Source: Clostridia bacterium (GTDB lineage: Bacteria; Bacillota; Clostridia; Christensenellales; Aristaeellaceae). From it: a DNA stretch of 64,000 bases. The notes below the pieces were generated by a model that was not told where the DNA came from, did not search any database, and was given only the letters and a program-made list of their open reading frames with translations. Within the stretch, counting starts at the first letter, position 1. Every line of letters starts with the position of its first letter. This document shows, piece after piece, positions 50,852 to 59,924 of this stretch. Location: NCBI GenBank assembly GCA_017936765.1, contig JAGBEX010000029.1:38787-102786 (forward strand), written 5' to 3'. Position numbers and translations under genes: made by a program.

Positions 50852-51715
50852 TCAAACGACTAATATGCTATCCTGGCACGTTCTGCAATAGAAGGTGGAA
50901 GCCCAGCGGCTGCGCAGGCTTCGGGCGGCATCTCGGGCGGCCTCTTCGCTGTCGAACACGCCGAACACCGCCGAGCCGCTGCCGGTCATCAGGGCGGTGA
51001 GGGCGCCCCGTTTTTTCAGGGCGGCGATGGCATCGCCAATGGGGGGACGCATGTCCTGGCTCACGGCCTGCAGCACATTGCCCAGGCTGGCGCAGAGCAG
51101 GGCCGCGTCGCCATTTTCCAGGGCGCGCTGGGCGTCGTCGGTGGCGGGACGGGGGATATCGGCCTTCTCGTGATAGGCGGTGAACACCGCGCCGGTGCTG
51201 AGGCCGCGGCAGGGCTGGATGATCACCAGGTCGTAATGCCTGCCGCAGGGCAGGGAGACCATGGTTTCGCCAATGCCGGTGGTGCGGGTCAGCCCGCCAC
51301 GCAGGCAGAAGGGTACGTCTGCGCCCAGGGTGAGGCCGATGGCCTCCAGCTGCTGCTGGTTCAGCCCGGTTTCCCACATTTGGTTCAGCCCAGCCAGCAC
51401 GCCTGCGGCATCGGCGCTGCCGCCGCCCATGCCAGCGCCTACGGGGATGCGCTTTTCCACATGGATGGCCGCACCCCTGCGGCAGCCCGTGGCCTCCTGC
51501 AGCGCCAGGGCAGCGCGGTAGGCCAGGTTGCGCTCGTTGGCGGGGAGCTTCGGCGTGCCGCCGGTGGTGATGCTCAGCTCGCTGGCAGGGGTCAGGGTGA
51601 TGGTGTCCGCCAGGGTGACGGACTGCATCAGCATATCCATCAGGTGGTAGCCGTCCTCACGCTGGCCCAGGATGTCCAGCGTCCAGTTGATCTTGGCGCG
51701 GGCTTTGATGCGCAT
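50852..51715 (-). CDS. ispE: 4-diphosphocytidyl-2-C-methyl-D-erythritol kinase
   Basis: A 287-residue GHMP kinase. It has AKINWTLDILGQREDGYHLM, the ATP loop PVGAGMGGGSADAAGVL and the C-terminal MTGSGSAVFGVF. It phosphorylates CDP-methylerythritol in the non-mevalonate isoprenoid pathway. The start at 51715 follows GGAGGG. It has its own promoter (51750-51778) and is divergent from the DUF1934 gene. Confidence 0.95.
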   Translation of the reverse strand: MRIKARAKINWTLDILGQREDGYHLMDMLMQSVTLADTITLTPASELSITTGGTPKLPANERNLAYRAALALQEATGCRRGAAIHVEKRIPVGAGMGGGSADAAGVLAGLNQMWETGLNQQQLEAIGLTLGADVPFCLRGGLTRTTGIGETMVSLPCGRHYDLVIIQPCRGLSTGAVFTAYHEKADIPRPATDDAQRALENGDAALLCASLGNVLQAVSQDMRPPIGDAIAALKKRGALTALMTGSGSAVFGVFDSEEAARDAARSLRSRWASTFYCRTCQDSILVV

Positions 51716-51749
51716 GGTGAAATGCCCTCCATTTGTGCTTGCTCTGTTT

Positions 51750-51778
51750 ATGATAACCCGATGGCGAAAAAAGTGCAA
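51750..51778 (-). promoter_or_regulatory. ispE promoter
   Basis: Minus strand: TTGCAC (51778-51773), 17 bases, TATCAT (51755-51750). Confidence 0.7.
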
Positions 51779-51796
51779 TACAAAATACACAAAGTA

Positions 51797-51805
51797 TGCT
51801 ATACT
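51797..51805 (+). promoter_or_regulatory. Extended -10 promoter of the DUF1934 gene
   Basis: TGCTATACT, 32 bases before the ATG; the -35 is weak. Confidence 0.5.
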
Positions 51806-51836
51806 GATGGGGCAAAAGAAAAGGAGCGATGATCCC

Positions 51837-52301
51837 ATGGATATGAAGGATAAAGGCCGCCGCGTGCTGGTGACCTTGCTGGGTGCGGCCAAGAATGAGC
51901 AGGGCGAAAGCGACGAACCCATTCGGCTGATGACCACGGGCGAGTTGAAGCCCACGCCCAATGGGTACATCCTGCGGTATCAGGAAAGCCAGACTGACGA
52001 CAGCGATGGCAGCGTGATGACCCAGGACATCGTGCTGATGATGCAGCCTGGCCGGGTGAGCATGAACCGCCTGGGGGAGTACGGCACCTCCATGGTGTTT
52101 GTGAAGGATCGCCGGTTTGAGGGCGTGTACCACACCCCCTATGGGGATATGGACATGGCGCTGTTTGCCACCCGCGTGGACGTGAACCTGGGCGCGGAGC
52201 ATGGCAGCGTGTATCTGGAATATCAGCTGGATTTTGCAGGTGGCTTTGCTTCCATGCACACCATGCAGCTGGAATATGCCGCCAGCGATAAGCCGTGCTG
52301 A
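51837..52301 (+). CDS. DUF1934 (YwiB-like) beta-barrel protein
   Basis: A 154-residue protein starting at 51837, ten bases after AAAGGAG. The strand-rich sequence (GRRVLVTLLGA, RLMTTGELKPTPNGYILRYQ, GSVYLEYQLDFAGGFASMHT) fits DUF1934/YwiB, a calycin-like barrel of unknown role that in Bacilli lies by argS. It overlaps the next gene. Confidence 0.8.
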   Translation: MDMKDKGRRVLVTLLGAAKNEQGESDEPIRLMTTGELKPTPNGYILRYQESQTDDSDGSVMTQDIVLMMQPGRVSMNRLGEYGTSMVFVKDRRFEGVYHTPYGDMDMALFATRVDVNLGAEHGSVYLEYQLDFAGGFASMHTMQLEYAASDKPC

Positions 52302-52780
52302 CCGGGTTGCGTCAGGCGGTGCAGGCGCAATTGGCGCGGGTGCCTGTGAAGCGCAAGCCTGCCCTGCGCCGTACGGATGATCCCCAGGCGCTGCTGATGT
52401 GCGACCTGCCCCGGGTTGCCGATGAGGCGGCGGTGGCGGGCTTCGTTGCTGCATTGGAGGCGGAGGACTGGCACATCTGGCAGGAGCCGGGCTGGTTGCT
52501 GCTGGATCATGCGGTGCCTGCGCCTGCCATGGTGTGGCCGGAGGACTATCCGGGGGAGAGCGGCTGCTGCCTGTGGCTGCTGCGCCAGCACCCCGGTGAT
52601 GCGGCGGCAGAGGCGTACATCCGCGCCCTGGTGAAGGCTGCTGAGGTAGGCCAGCAGCGGGTGGAGTGGCTCTGCGCCCAATGGCATGGCGAGTTTGCAA
52701 CGCGGCTGCGGGAGCATCTGCCGCTGCCGGGAGGGCTGGCACCCTATCTGGCGAAGGGCATGAAGGAGGAAGAGAAATGA
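52295..52780 (+). CDS. Conserved-context protein of unknown function
   Basis: A 161-residue soluble protein that starts with GTG inside the end of the DUF1934 gene. It is rich in Ala, Leu, Trp and Glu, with tryptophans in AEDWHIWQEPGWLLLDHAVP. No family is recognised. Tight overlap on both sides (GTG start, ATGA end) shows that it is a real gene co-translated with its neighbours. Confidence 0.6.
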   Translation: MLTGLRQAVQAQLARVPVKRKPALRRTDDPQALLMCDLPRVADEAAVAGFVAALEAEDWHIWQEPGWLLLDHAVPAPAMVWPEDYPGESGCCLWLLRQHPGDAAAEAYIRALVKAAEVGQQRVEWLCAQWHGEFATRLREHLPLPGGLAPYLAKGMKEEEK

Positions 52781-53424
52781 TCATCAGCTGTATCGGCCAT
52801 GCGGAATTTCTGCTGGAATTGGACAATGGTATGCGCATTGTGACGGATCCCTATGACGCAAGCTGCGGCTATCCCATCCTGCCCATGAAGGCCGACGGGG
52901 TGCTGGTGTCCCACGGGCATCATGACCACAACGCGGTGGAGAATGTGCAGGGCGCGAGCCGCATTATCGACACGGCGGGCAGGCACACCCTGGCACCCGG
53001 CGTGGAGGTGACGGCGGTACCCTGCTTCCACGATGAGGCCCAGGGCAGCAAGCGGGGCAACAACCTGATGTTCCTGCTGGAGGCTGAAGGCCTGCGGGTA
53101 GCGCACCTGGGGGATCTGGGACATCTGCCCACGCCGGAGCAGGCTGCGGCGCTGGCTCCCGTGGATGTGCTGATGCTGCCGGTGGGCGGCTTCTACACCA
53201 TTGATGCGGAAACCGCCAGGGAAACGGCGCAGCTCCTGCAGGCGCAGGTGATCCTGCCCATGCACTACCGCAGCGCTGCCAATGCGGATTGGCCAATCAG
53301 CCCGGTGGAGGACTTTGTGCAGCTGTATGGCGGCGCGGAGCGGCTGAACCTTTTGAGGGTGTGCAAGGGAGACATGGACTGCCAGCCTGCGGTGGCGGTG
53401 CTGGAACCCCAGAGCTTGAAATAA
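52777..53424 (+). CDS. UlaG-like metallo-beta-lactamase-fold hydrolase
   Basis: A 215-residue protein with ISCIGHAEFLLELD at the start, the metal motif SHGHHDHNAVE, HLGDLGHLP and LPMHYRSA. These are the ligands of the metal-dependent hydrolases of the UlaG group. The substrate is not known. The ATG overlaps the previous stop (ATGA). Confidence 0.88.
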   Translation: MIISCIGHAEFLLELDNGMRIVTDPYDASCGYPILPMKADGVLVSHGHHDHNAVENVQGASRIIDTAGRHTLAPGVEVTAVPCFHDEAQGSKRGNNLMFLLEAEGLRVAHLGDLGHLPTPEQAAALAPVDVLMLPVGGFYTIDAETARETAQLLQAQVILPMHYRSAANADWPISPVEDFVQLYGGAERLNLLRVCKGDMDCQPAVAVLEPQSLK

Positions 53425-53443
53425 AAAAGTTACATGAAATGTG

Positions 53444-53475
53444 GAGCTGCTTGTGCATAAAGCAACTCTTTTTTT
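53444..53475 (+). terminator. Terminator of the DUF1934-hydrolase unit
   Basis: GAG and TGCTT pair with AAGCA and CTC around a 7-base loop, followed by T7. Confidence 0.7.
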
Positions 53476-53495
53476 GCGAACTTAATGTGAACTTG

Positions 53496-53524
53496 TAGAC
53501 AGGCGCGAAAGCCTGTGCTATAAT
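53496..53524 (+). promoter_or_regulatory. degV-type gene promoter
   Basis: TAGACA (53496-53501), 17 bases, TATAAT (53519-53524) with extended TG. The spacer contains an AGGC/GCCT repeat. Confidence 0.65.
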
Positions 53525-53561
53525 GGGGCAGACAATCGGTTATTAAGAAAGGGATATAGCG

Positions 53562-54422
53562 ATGGGAAACAAGATCATTCTGGTTGCGGAAACCGGGTCA
53601 GACGTTTCTAAGGAACTTGCGGAGCAGCTGGGTGTGGTGCTGATTCCCATGCACGTGTCCATGGGGGCCATCAGCAAGGACGATGGTGCTTTCCCGCCGG
53701 AGGAGGTCTGCGCGTACTACGACCAGACCGGCAAGGTTCCCACCACCAGCGGCAGCACGGTGTATGACTTCGAATCGGTGTACGAGCGCATTTTTGCGGA
53801 GGACCCCGATGCACGGCTGCTGCACCTGGCCTATTCCGCGGTGACCACCTGCTCCTGCCACAGCTCCGAGCTGGCCATTGAGGGCAAGCCCTATGAGCAG
53901 AATGTGCGCATTGTGGATACCAAGCACGTCTCTGTGGGACAGTGCGCGGTGGTGATCGCCATGTCCGCCTGGCTGGATGAGCATCCCGACGCCACCCTGG
54001 ACGAGGCTGCTGAGGTGGCCAAGACCATTGGTGAACACACCAAGATGTGCTTCATCCCCAAGAACCTGGATTACCTGCGCGCCGGTGGCCGTTGCAGCAA
54101 TGCGGTGGCGCTGGTGGGCAATCTGCTGAACCTGCACCCCTGCATTGAGATCACCGATGGCAAGCTGCTGGCGGGCAAGAAATTCCGCGGTGCGCTGCCC
54201 CGCATTGCGCCCACGCTGCTGCGGGAATTCGCCCAGAAGCACGACCTGAAGAAGGAGCAGATTTACTTCATCTGCACCCCCTACATGGAGGAAAACGTCC
54301 GCATGGTGCTGGACGCCGAGGCCAAGGCGCTGGGCTTTGAGAAGATCACCTGGGTGAAAACCGGCTGCGTGATCACCTGTCACGGCGGCCCCGGAGCCTT
54401 CGGCATTGTGGGTCATAACTAA
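53562..54422 (+). CDS. DegV family fatty-acid-binding protein
   Basis: A 286-residue protein with the DegV pattern: LVAETGSDVSKELAEQLGVV, VPTTSGSTVYDF, LAYSAVTTCS, DYLRAGGRCSN and the C-terminal GPGAFGIVG. DegV/FakB proteins hold a fatty acid for phosphorylation by FakA. No fakA gene is near, so the lipid role is inferred from the family. Confidence 0.9.
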   Translation: MGNKIILVAETGSDVSKELAEQLGVVLIPMHVSMGAISKDDGAFPPEEVCAYYDQTGKVPTTSGSTVYDFESVYERIFAEDPDARLLHLAYSAVTTCSCHSSELAIEGKPYEQNVRIVDTKHVSVGQCAVVIAMSAWLDEHPDATLDEAAEVAKTIGEHTKMCFIPKNLDYLRAGGRCSNAVALVGNLLNLHPCIEITDGKLLAGKKFRGALPRIAPTLLREFAQKHDLKKEQIYFICTPYMEENVRMVLDAEAKALGFEKITWVKTGCVITCHGGPGAFGIVGHN

Positions 54423-54430
54423 AAAACTGC

Positions 54431-54461
54431 GGTGTGTCGTATCATGCGGCACACCTTTTTT
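54431..54461 (+). terminator. Terminator of the DegV gene
   Basis: GGTGTG pairs with CACACC, followed by T6. Confidence 0.7.
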
Positions 54462-54466
54462 GATGC

Positions 54467-54498
54467 AAAAAAAACATCCTGCAAGAGAATGCAGGATG
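54467..54498 (-). terminator. Terminator of the hydrogenase cluster
   Basis: On the minus strand CATCCTGCA pairs with TGCAGGATG and is followed by T8, 18 bases after the hydrogenase stop. Confidence 0.9.
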
Positions 54499-54515
54499 GG
54501 AAAAGCCGTTGGTGC

Positions 54516-55955
54516 TTATTCTTCGTTGGACCAGCTGCACTGGGCCAGGGCATCGCTGATGGTCTTCTCATAGGCCTCGTGGCCGTATTTGTCCACCTCG
54601 CCAGCGTCCTTGGGACCGTGGGTCAGGCAGCCGGCACCGCCGATGCAGCCGCCCACGCAGGCCATACCCTCAATGAAGTTTTCCTTCAGCAGGTTCTTCT
54701 GCTTCTTCAGCAGGGCGACGCGGCAGGCCTCGATGCCATCGCAGATGATGGGATTGGCAATGAATTCGGTGTTCTTTTGCTCCTTCAGCGCCTGTGCCAC
54801 GGCGTCGCTCAGGCCGCCGCTGCGGGCGAAGATGCGGCCGAAGTAGCTGGCGTTGTCCAGCGCGCATTCGGGCAGGGTCTTGGGATCCAGGTCGCGGCTG
54901 TCGATCCAGGCCTGCAGCTCCTCAAAGGTCAGCACGCAGTCCACCCAGGGCTTCACGGCATCGCGCTGGGCCTCCTGCTTTTTGGCGGTGCAGGGGCCGA
55001 TGAAGATCACCTTGGCGGAGGGGTCGGTCTTTTTGATGAAGCGACCCAGCTCGGCCATGGGAGAGAAGTTGTGGCTGACGTGCTGCTTCAGCGTGGGGAA
55101 GGACTTTTCGATGTAGGAGACAAAGGCCGGGCAGCAGCTGGAGGTGAGGAAGCCCTTCTCCACCAGCTCGCGGGACTCCTTGAAGGCGACCATGTCGGCA
55201 CCCAGCGCAGCCTCAACCACGCTGAAGAAGCCCAGCTCCTTCAAAGCGGTGATGATCTGCCCCACCTTCACGTGGACAAACTGGCTGGAGATGGAGGGCG
55301 CCACCACGGCATAAACGCGGTAGTTCTTGTTCTGCTGGCTGTCGCGGATCAGCTTGATGGCATCCAGCAGGAAGCTCTTGTCCTGCAGAGCGCCGAAGGG
55401 GCATTGATACACGCAGGCGCCGCAGTTGATGCACTTGTTTTCGTCAATATTGGCCACATGGTTTTCACCCTGAGTGATGGCCTTGACCTTGCAGGCGCGC
55501 TCGCAGGGACGCACGTGATTCTGAATGGCGCTGTAGGGACACACAGAGGCGCACTTGCCGCAGTTGATGCACTTGTCGGGATCGATATGGGCATGGTGGT
55601 TCTCGTCAAAGGAGATGGCATTGCGCGGGCAAACGCTGGCGCAGCGGTGGGCAATGCAGCCGCGGCAGTCCGGACCTACGCGATAGCCGCTGACAGGGCA
55701 TTCGTCGCAGGCGATATCGATGACCTCCACAATGTTGGGGTTGCTCTTGTCGCCGCCCATGGCCAGCTTTACACGCTCGGCCACAATGGCGCGCTCCTTG
55801 TAGATGCAGCAGCGCAATTCGCTCTTGGGGCCGGGGGAGATCAGCTTGGGAATGTCCAGGTAGCAGTCCTGCAGGTTGTCCTCATAGGCATGGCGGGCAA
55901 CCTCGCGCAGGACTTTGTATTTCAGTTTCTGCACATAGGTATCGAACAGTTGCAT
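54516..55955 (-). CDS. Monomeric [FeFe] hydrogenase, group B-like
   Basis: A 479-residue protein. The N-terminal part has several 4Fe-4S motifs (CDECP near 83, CRGCIAHRCASVCP near 97-110, CINCGKCASVCP near 129-140, CINCGACVYQCP near 175-186). The H-cluster domain has TSSCCPAF (271-278), PCTAKKQE (321-328) and MACVGGCIGGAG (about 431-442). Motif spacing and the extended ferredoxin-like front suggest group B, whose partners are mostly unproven but likely include ferredoxin. It is the last gene of the redox cluster, 21 bases after the phosphatase gene. Confidence 0.92.
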   Translation of the reverse strand: MQLFDTYVQKLKYKVLREVARHAYEDNLQDCYLDIPKLISPGPKSELRCCIYKERAIVAERVKLAMGGDKSNPNIVEVIDIACDECPVSGYRVGPDCRGCIAHRCASVCPRNAISFDENHHAHIDPDKCINCGKCASVCPYSAIQNHVRPCERACKVKAITQGENHVANIDENKCINCGACVYQCPFGALQDKSFLLDAIKLIRDSQQNKNYRVYAVVAPSISSQFVHVKVGQIITALKELGFFSVVEAALGADMVAFKESRELVEKGFLTSSCCPAFVSYIEKSFPTLKQHVSHNFSPMAELGRFIKKTDPSAKVIFIGPCTAKKQEAQRDAVKPWVDCVLTFEELQAWIDSRDLDPKTLPECALDNASYFGRIFARSGGLSDAVAQALKEQKNTEFIANPIICDGIEACRVALLKKQKNLLKENFIEGMACVGGCIGGAGCLTHGPKDAGEVDKYGHEAYEKTISDALAQCSWSNEE

Positions 55956-55976
55956 CTTCTGGTGCCTCCATTCAGC

Positions 55977-57149
55977 TTAGAAATAGGATAGCCGGATGTG
56001 CTTGCCCATCTTTTCCAGGCATTCAGCCAGGCTGGTGATCAGCTGCTGCTTGATGGCGAAGTTGATGGGCAGATCCGGATTCTGATGTGCCGGGTTAATG
56101 GCGCGCCCAACGAAGAAATTCACGTCGGTGGCGTTTTCAAACAGCTCCTTGGCGATGAGGCTGGCACCGTCCTTGCGGGTGAGCCACATGGGCGCCAACT
56201 TGGCCTGGTCGAGGAAATCCTCGGCATAGGTCAGCACCTTAGCCAGGGTGATAACGCCCTCGGTGGTCAGGTCAACACCCTTGATGGTGCTGATGGGCGG
56301 AACCTCCGGGTCGGGGTAGTCCAGCGCAGCCACAATGGGCTGGTGCAGGTAACGGGAAACCACATTGCTGGTGGTGCCGCCGCAGACGATTTTCGTACCC
56401 TTTTTGCCGAAGAACAGGTTCATCATGCGGGTATCGTCTTCCTTGTTCTCAGGAGGGCCTACCACCAGGTTCACGGTGTGGCGGTTGCGCACACGGGCCA
56501 CGGCAATAGTGGTATCATCGCCGGGACGACCGCCATAGAGCCGGTCGCACTCATCGATGATGAGGCTGGCGGTGGACTTGGCGCTGTTTTCCGGCAGATA
56601 GTTGGCCATGGCGTAATCCGCAATGGAATCCCGCGTCCAGCCAAAGTTCATGGTCATGCCCACGCCTGCCCACTCGGCACCGTCGCTCATGGCGATGAAC
56701 AGGTCGTCCACCTCAATGGGGAAGGTGCTTTCCCAAATGGTTTTGCCTGCAATGACGCGGGTGGTGCGGGGATAATCGAACACTTCGCCCTTGCGCAGCA
56801 CGATGGTGGCAGGGTTATCGAACTGGATGATATGTGCGGTTTCGTTGTTGCGGATCTGCAGGATGGTGAAGGTGGAGTAGGCCACCTGGCGCACGCTGCA
56901 AACCGGCAGGGTATTGGCAATGGTGGCAACGCATTCCTCCAGGGGAATGCCGCCGGAGATCATGGTGCAAAGGATTTTGGAGGTCAATGTGGAGAGAATG
57001 TTGGCCTTCACGCCGCTGCCCAGGCCATCGGCCAGCACAAGGGTCAGGTTTTCATCGCCGCCGCCGTGTATCTCCACTTTGTCGCCGCACAGGGTTTCCC
57101 CCACATGGTTCAGGCTGATCCAGCCCGTTTCGATCCACAGGTCATTCAT
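55977..57149 (-). CDS. PP2C/SpoIIE-type phosphatase next to the sensory hydrogenase
   Basis: A 390-residue protein. The start at 57149 overlaps the end of the sensory hydrogenase gene by eight bases. Residues about 15-215 are a PP2C-like domain (LVLADGLGSGVKANILSTLT, LFIAMSDGAEWAG, GRPGDDTTIAVAR), with the Asp residues that bind two metals. The C-terminal 170 residues are an unrelated domain (GTKIVCGGTTSNVVSRYL) often fused to this phosphatase in clostridia. It should remove phosphate from Ser/Thr of an unknown protein; coupling to the sensor suggests it transmits that signal. Confidence 0.88.
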   Translation of the reverse strand: MNDLWIETGWISLNHVGETLCGDKVEIHGGGDENLTLVLADGLGSGVKANILSTLTSKILCTMISGGIPLEECVATIANTLPVCSVRQVAYSTFTILQIRNNETAHIIQFDNPATIVLRKGEVFDYPRTTRVIAGKTIWESTFPIEVDDLFIAMSDGAEWAGVGMTMNFGWTRDSIADYAMANYLPENSAKSTASLIIDECDRLYGGRPGDDTTIAVARVRNRHTVNLVVGPPENKEDDTRMMNLFFGKKGTKIVCGGTTSNVVSRYLHQPIVAALDYPDPEVPPISTIKGVDLTTEGVITLAKVLTYAEDFLDQAKLAPMWLTRKDGASLIAKELFENATDVNFFVGRAINPAHQNPDLPINFAIKQQLITSLAECLEKMGKHIRLSYF

Positions 57150-58818
57150 GAGCCATCGCATCCTTCAGTTTGGTGAGGGCAATCTGCGTTTCGGCGGTGG
57201 TTTCGCCCAGCAGCGAGGCGATCTCCTGCACGATGCGCATCTGCTTGTCGATCACCTTGTTGGTGATCTCCACCGTCTGCTGTTTCAGTTCGCTGCCCTG
57301 CAGGCGCAGCCGCTCCTGCTCGGTCACGTCGCGGATGAGGGTGATCACCACATGATACTGACGGTCGTAGAGGATGGTTTCATCCACATAGCGGCCGTAG
57401 TCCGCCAGGTAATGCTTGCAGGCGGTGGTGTGCAGCGCGGCGTTGACGATGTTGAGATAGGGTTCGGGGCTGAGAATGCGGACAACGTGTTCATGCAGGA
57501 TGTCGTTGGCGTTTTTCAGGCCGAATATTTTCAACGCAGAGGGATTGATCTGCTGCACCACCAGATCCTCGTCCATCACGATAATGGCGGTGGGCGTGTT
57601 GTTGATGATGGTATCGGAGAAGCTTTCTGCCTTTTCCTTCAGGAAGGGGAGGCACATTTCGATCTTGGCCTTGCCCTCCAGGATGGCAATGGCCTTGTCC
57701 CGGCAGGTGGGATAGCCGCAGCTGCCGCAGTTCAGCTCCTTCTCGGGGCTTGTCTTGCCCATCTTGAAGAGCATATCGCGGATGGCGTCGCTGCCGAAGT
57801 TCATGCGGCGTTCACCCTCGAAGGCATAGGTGGTGCGGATGTTGGGCTTGTGGTCGATCACATAGGGGGTCTCGCCATTGCCGGAGAAGGTATCCACGCG
57901 CATGGCGCCCTTCAAGCGGCGCTCGGCATGGTCGCGGATGCAGGGGCCGTTGACGCAGCTACCCTCGCAGGCGCTCATTTCAATGAAGACCTTGCCGAAC
58001 TCGCTGTTTTCGATCTCATCGAACACGCCACGGCAGTTGTCGATGCCGTCGATGGCGATGCGGCGGTAGCCCTCCACCTTGGCGGTGGCCTTCAATACGC
58101 CGCCGGTGGCGGGGTACAGGCGAGCCAGAGCACCTTCGCTGGCGGGATCCACGTGTTCGTAGGGAAGTTCGATGCCCTCCTGGGCAAACCAGTCGGCCAG
58201 CTCGTCAAAGGTGAGCACGGCGTCCACATAGTTGCTCTCGTCGCCCTCCTGCTTCTTGGCGATGCAGGGGCCGATGAACACCGTGTAGGCATCGGGATGC
58301 TGCTCCTTGATCAGCTTGCAGTGCGCTTCCATGGGGGTCATCACCTTGGCAAGATAGGGCAGCATGGTGGGATAGTATTTCTTGATGAGCATATTGATGG
58401 AAGGACAGCAGCTGGAGATGATCACGTGCAGCTTGCCTTCCCGCATGATGTTGGCATACTCCTCGCTGACCAGCTGCGCACCGATGGCGGTCTCCTGCAC
58501 CTCGGCAAAGCCCAGGCTGGTCAGGGCGTTGGCGATCACAGAAAGATCGCGGATGCGGAAATTGGCGATGAAGGACGGCGCCAGGCTGCACACCACCCGC
58601 TTGCCGGCGGCAATGGCGGCCTTGACCTGCAGCACATCGTTGCGCACCTGCTTGGCCTTTTGCGGGCAGGTGACGTAGCAGCGGCCGCAAAGGATGCAGT
58701 CGTTATGCACGATCTCCGCGGTATCGTTGGCAAAGGTGATGGCCTTCACCGAGCAATCGCGGATGCACTTATAGCAGTCGGTGCAATTATTCTTGTTCAG
58801 GTTCAGTATATCTTGCAT
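57142..58818 (-). CDS. hydS: Sensory [FeFe] hydrogenase (group C, PAS-containing)
   Basis: A 558-residue protein starting at 58818 after AAAGGAG. Two 4Fe-4S motifs come first (CTDCYKCIRDC 12-22, CILCGRCYVTCP 41-52). The H-cluster domain follows with SSCCPS (136-141), GPCIAKKQE (183-191) and SACEGSCVNGP (282-292). Then come a further cluster motif (CGSCGYPTC ... C, about 364-389), a PAS domain (about 405-500) and a C-terminal coiled coil. The PAS extension and altered H-cluster motifs mark group C hydrogenases, thought to sense H2 rather than make it. It lies between the thioredoxin-like and phosphatase genes. Confidence 0.92.
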   Translation of the reverse strand: MQDILNLNKNNCTDCYKCIRDCSVKAITFANDTAEIVHNDCILCGRCYVTCPQKAKQVRNDVLQVKAAIAAGKRVVCSLAPSFIANFRIRDLSVIANALTSLGFAEVQETAIGAQLVSEEYANIMREGKLHVIISSCCPSINMLIKKYYPTMLPYLAKVMTPMEAHCKLIKEQHPDAYTVFIGPCIAKKQEGDESNYVDAVLTFDELADWFAQEGIELPYEHVDPASEGALARLYPATGGVLKATAKVEGYRRIAIDGIDNCRGVFDEIENSEFGKVFIEMSACEGSCVNGPCIRDHAERRLKGAMRVDTFSGNGETPYVIDHKPNIRTTYAFEGERRMNFGSDAIRDMLFKMGKTSPEKELNCGSCGYPTCRDKAIAILEGKAKIEMCLPFLKEKAESFSDTIINNTPTAIIVMDEDLVVQQINPSALKIFGLKNANDILHEHVVRILSPEPYLNIVNAALHTTACKHYLADYGRYVDETILYDRQYHVVITLIRDVTEQERLRLQGSELKQQTVEITNKVIDKQMRIVQEIASLLGETTAETQIALTKLKDAMAHE

Positions 58819-58847
58819 GGTAGCTCCTTTGGACAAACGCTGCGATA

Positions 58848-58872
58848 GGGCTGACGCATTGCACGTCAGCCC
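58848..58872 (-). other. Intra-operon hairpin
   Basis: GGGCTGACG pairs with CGTCAGCCC between the Fe-S protein gene and hydS. There is no T run, so a processing or stability element is more likely than a terminator. Confidence 0.5.
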
Positions 58873-58892
58873 TTGGGTGAGTATTGAGCGCC

Positions 58893-59132
58893 TTACAGAC
58901 GGGGGAGAATATCCTTTTCAAAGAAGGTGCGGGTGTCGGCAGGGGTGAGGGAGAAAGCCTCGCCATCCACGGTGACGCACACGCCCTTCTGGCAGTTGCC
59001 CATGCAGAACTGGCCAGCCAGCTCGATCTTATCGGTCAGGTTATTATCCTTCACCAACTTCTGCAGGTCTTCCACGATCATGCGGGACCCCTTCAGGTGG
59101 CAGCTGGAACCAATGCAAATGGTGATTTTCAT
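58893..59132 (-). CDS. Thioredoxin-like 2Fe-2S ferredoxin (NuoE/HydC-like)
   Basis: A 79-residue protein with the cysteine pattern CIGSSC and CMGNCQKGVC of thioredoxin-fold 2Fe-2S proteins, the domain found in NuoE and in the small subunits of electron-bifurcating hydrogenases. It probably passes electrons, or redox signal, to the hydrogenase-like protein encoded next. The start follows AAAAGGAG. Confidence 0.88.
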   Translation of the reverse strand: MKITICIGSSCHLKGSRMIVEDLQKLVKDNNLTDKIELAGQFCMGNCQKGVCVTVDGEAFSLTPADTRTFFEKDILPRL

Positions 59133-59153
59133 CTTGGTCGTCTCCTTTTGTGA

Positions 59154-59909
59154 TTACTGATAATCCACAACGTTGACCCAGCTCAGCAGGAATTCCCGCT
59201 CGTTGGCATTGCCCTTCACGGACTGGCTGGCAGCCACGATGGGCATCCACTTCTGCACATACTGCATGGCGGTATCGCTCTTCTTGCAGAACAGGTGCAG
59301 ATACTTCTTTGCCAATTCTTTGTCGCCGGAGAGGCAGAAGAGCAGGTAGGTGCGGGCGGCATCGGCCGAGGCGTTGCCCTGGGTGGCGTGGGACCAGTCC
59401 AGGATATAGGGGGTGCCGTCCTCGGCGATGATGATGTTGGAGGGGTTGAAGTCGCCATGGCACACCTTGTTATGCTTGGGCATACCCTCCAGGCGGGTGT
59501 GCAGGTCATAACGGGTGGTGGCGTCCAGCTCCGTCTGGCTGATCTTGCGGTTCATCTTGTCCTTCAGCTTGTTCAGCATGGGGCAGGTCTTGCTGTGCAT
59601 TTCCAGCTGCAGATCCACCAGCAGCTCCAGATATTCATCCTGGCGCTCGCCTTCCTCGTCCTCCTGCATCAGCTGGGCGAGGGTCTTTCCCTTAATATAT
59701 TCGGAAACGATGGCCCATTTTCCTTCTACCATGGTCACTTCCAATACGCGGGGAATGTTCAGCCCGGTCTCCTCGATGCGGGCCTGGTTCAGCGCCTCGT
59801 TCAGCACGTCGGCCTTGGAGTATTCGGCGTCGAATACCTTAACACACTTGTCGCCGTCGCGGTAAATGGTCTTTTTGTTGCGCAGGGCGATCACACGATC
59901 CAGCTTCAT
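59154..59909 (-). CDS. Kinase-fold protein (aminoglycoside phosphotransferase/choline kinase-like)
   Basis: A 251-residue protein with an intact kinase core: the N-lobe Lys in CVKVFDAEY, the catalytic loop VCHGDFNPSNII (Asp and Asn present) and the metal Asp in YILDWSHATQG. The family includes antibiotic and small-molecule kinases as well as protein kinases. Here it is locked between adhE and the sensory hydrogenase genes, opposite a PP2C-type phosphatase two genes on. That suggests a kinase/phosphatase pair in redox signalling (inference), rather than drug resistance. Confidence 0.85.
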   Translation of the reverse strand: MKLDRVIALRNKKTIYRDGDKCVKVFDAEYSKADVLNEALNQARIEETGLNIPRVLEVTMVEGKWAIVSEYIKGKTLAQLMQEDEEGERQDEYLELLVDLQLEMHSKTCPMLNKLKDKMNRKISQTELDATTRYDLHTRLEGMPKHNKVCHGDFNPSNIIIAEDGTPYILDWSHATQGNASADAARTYLLFCLSGDKELAKKYLHLFCKKSDTAMQYVQKWMPIVAASQSVKGNANEREFLLSWVNVVDYQ

Positions 59910-59924
59910 ATCCGTTTCCTCCTT

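Noticed and set aside
59154..59909. Kinase-fold gene as an aminoglycoside resistance gene
   Set aside because: The fold fits, but the gene is embedded in a redox operon and has no resistance context or close likeness to a known resistance enzyme.
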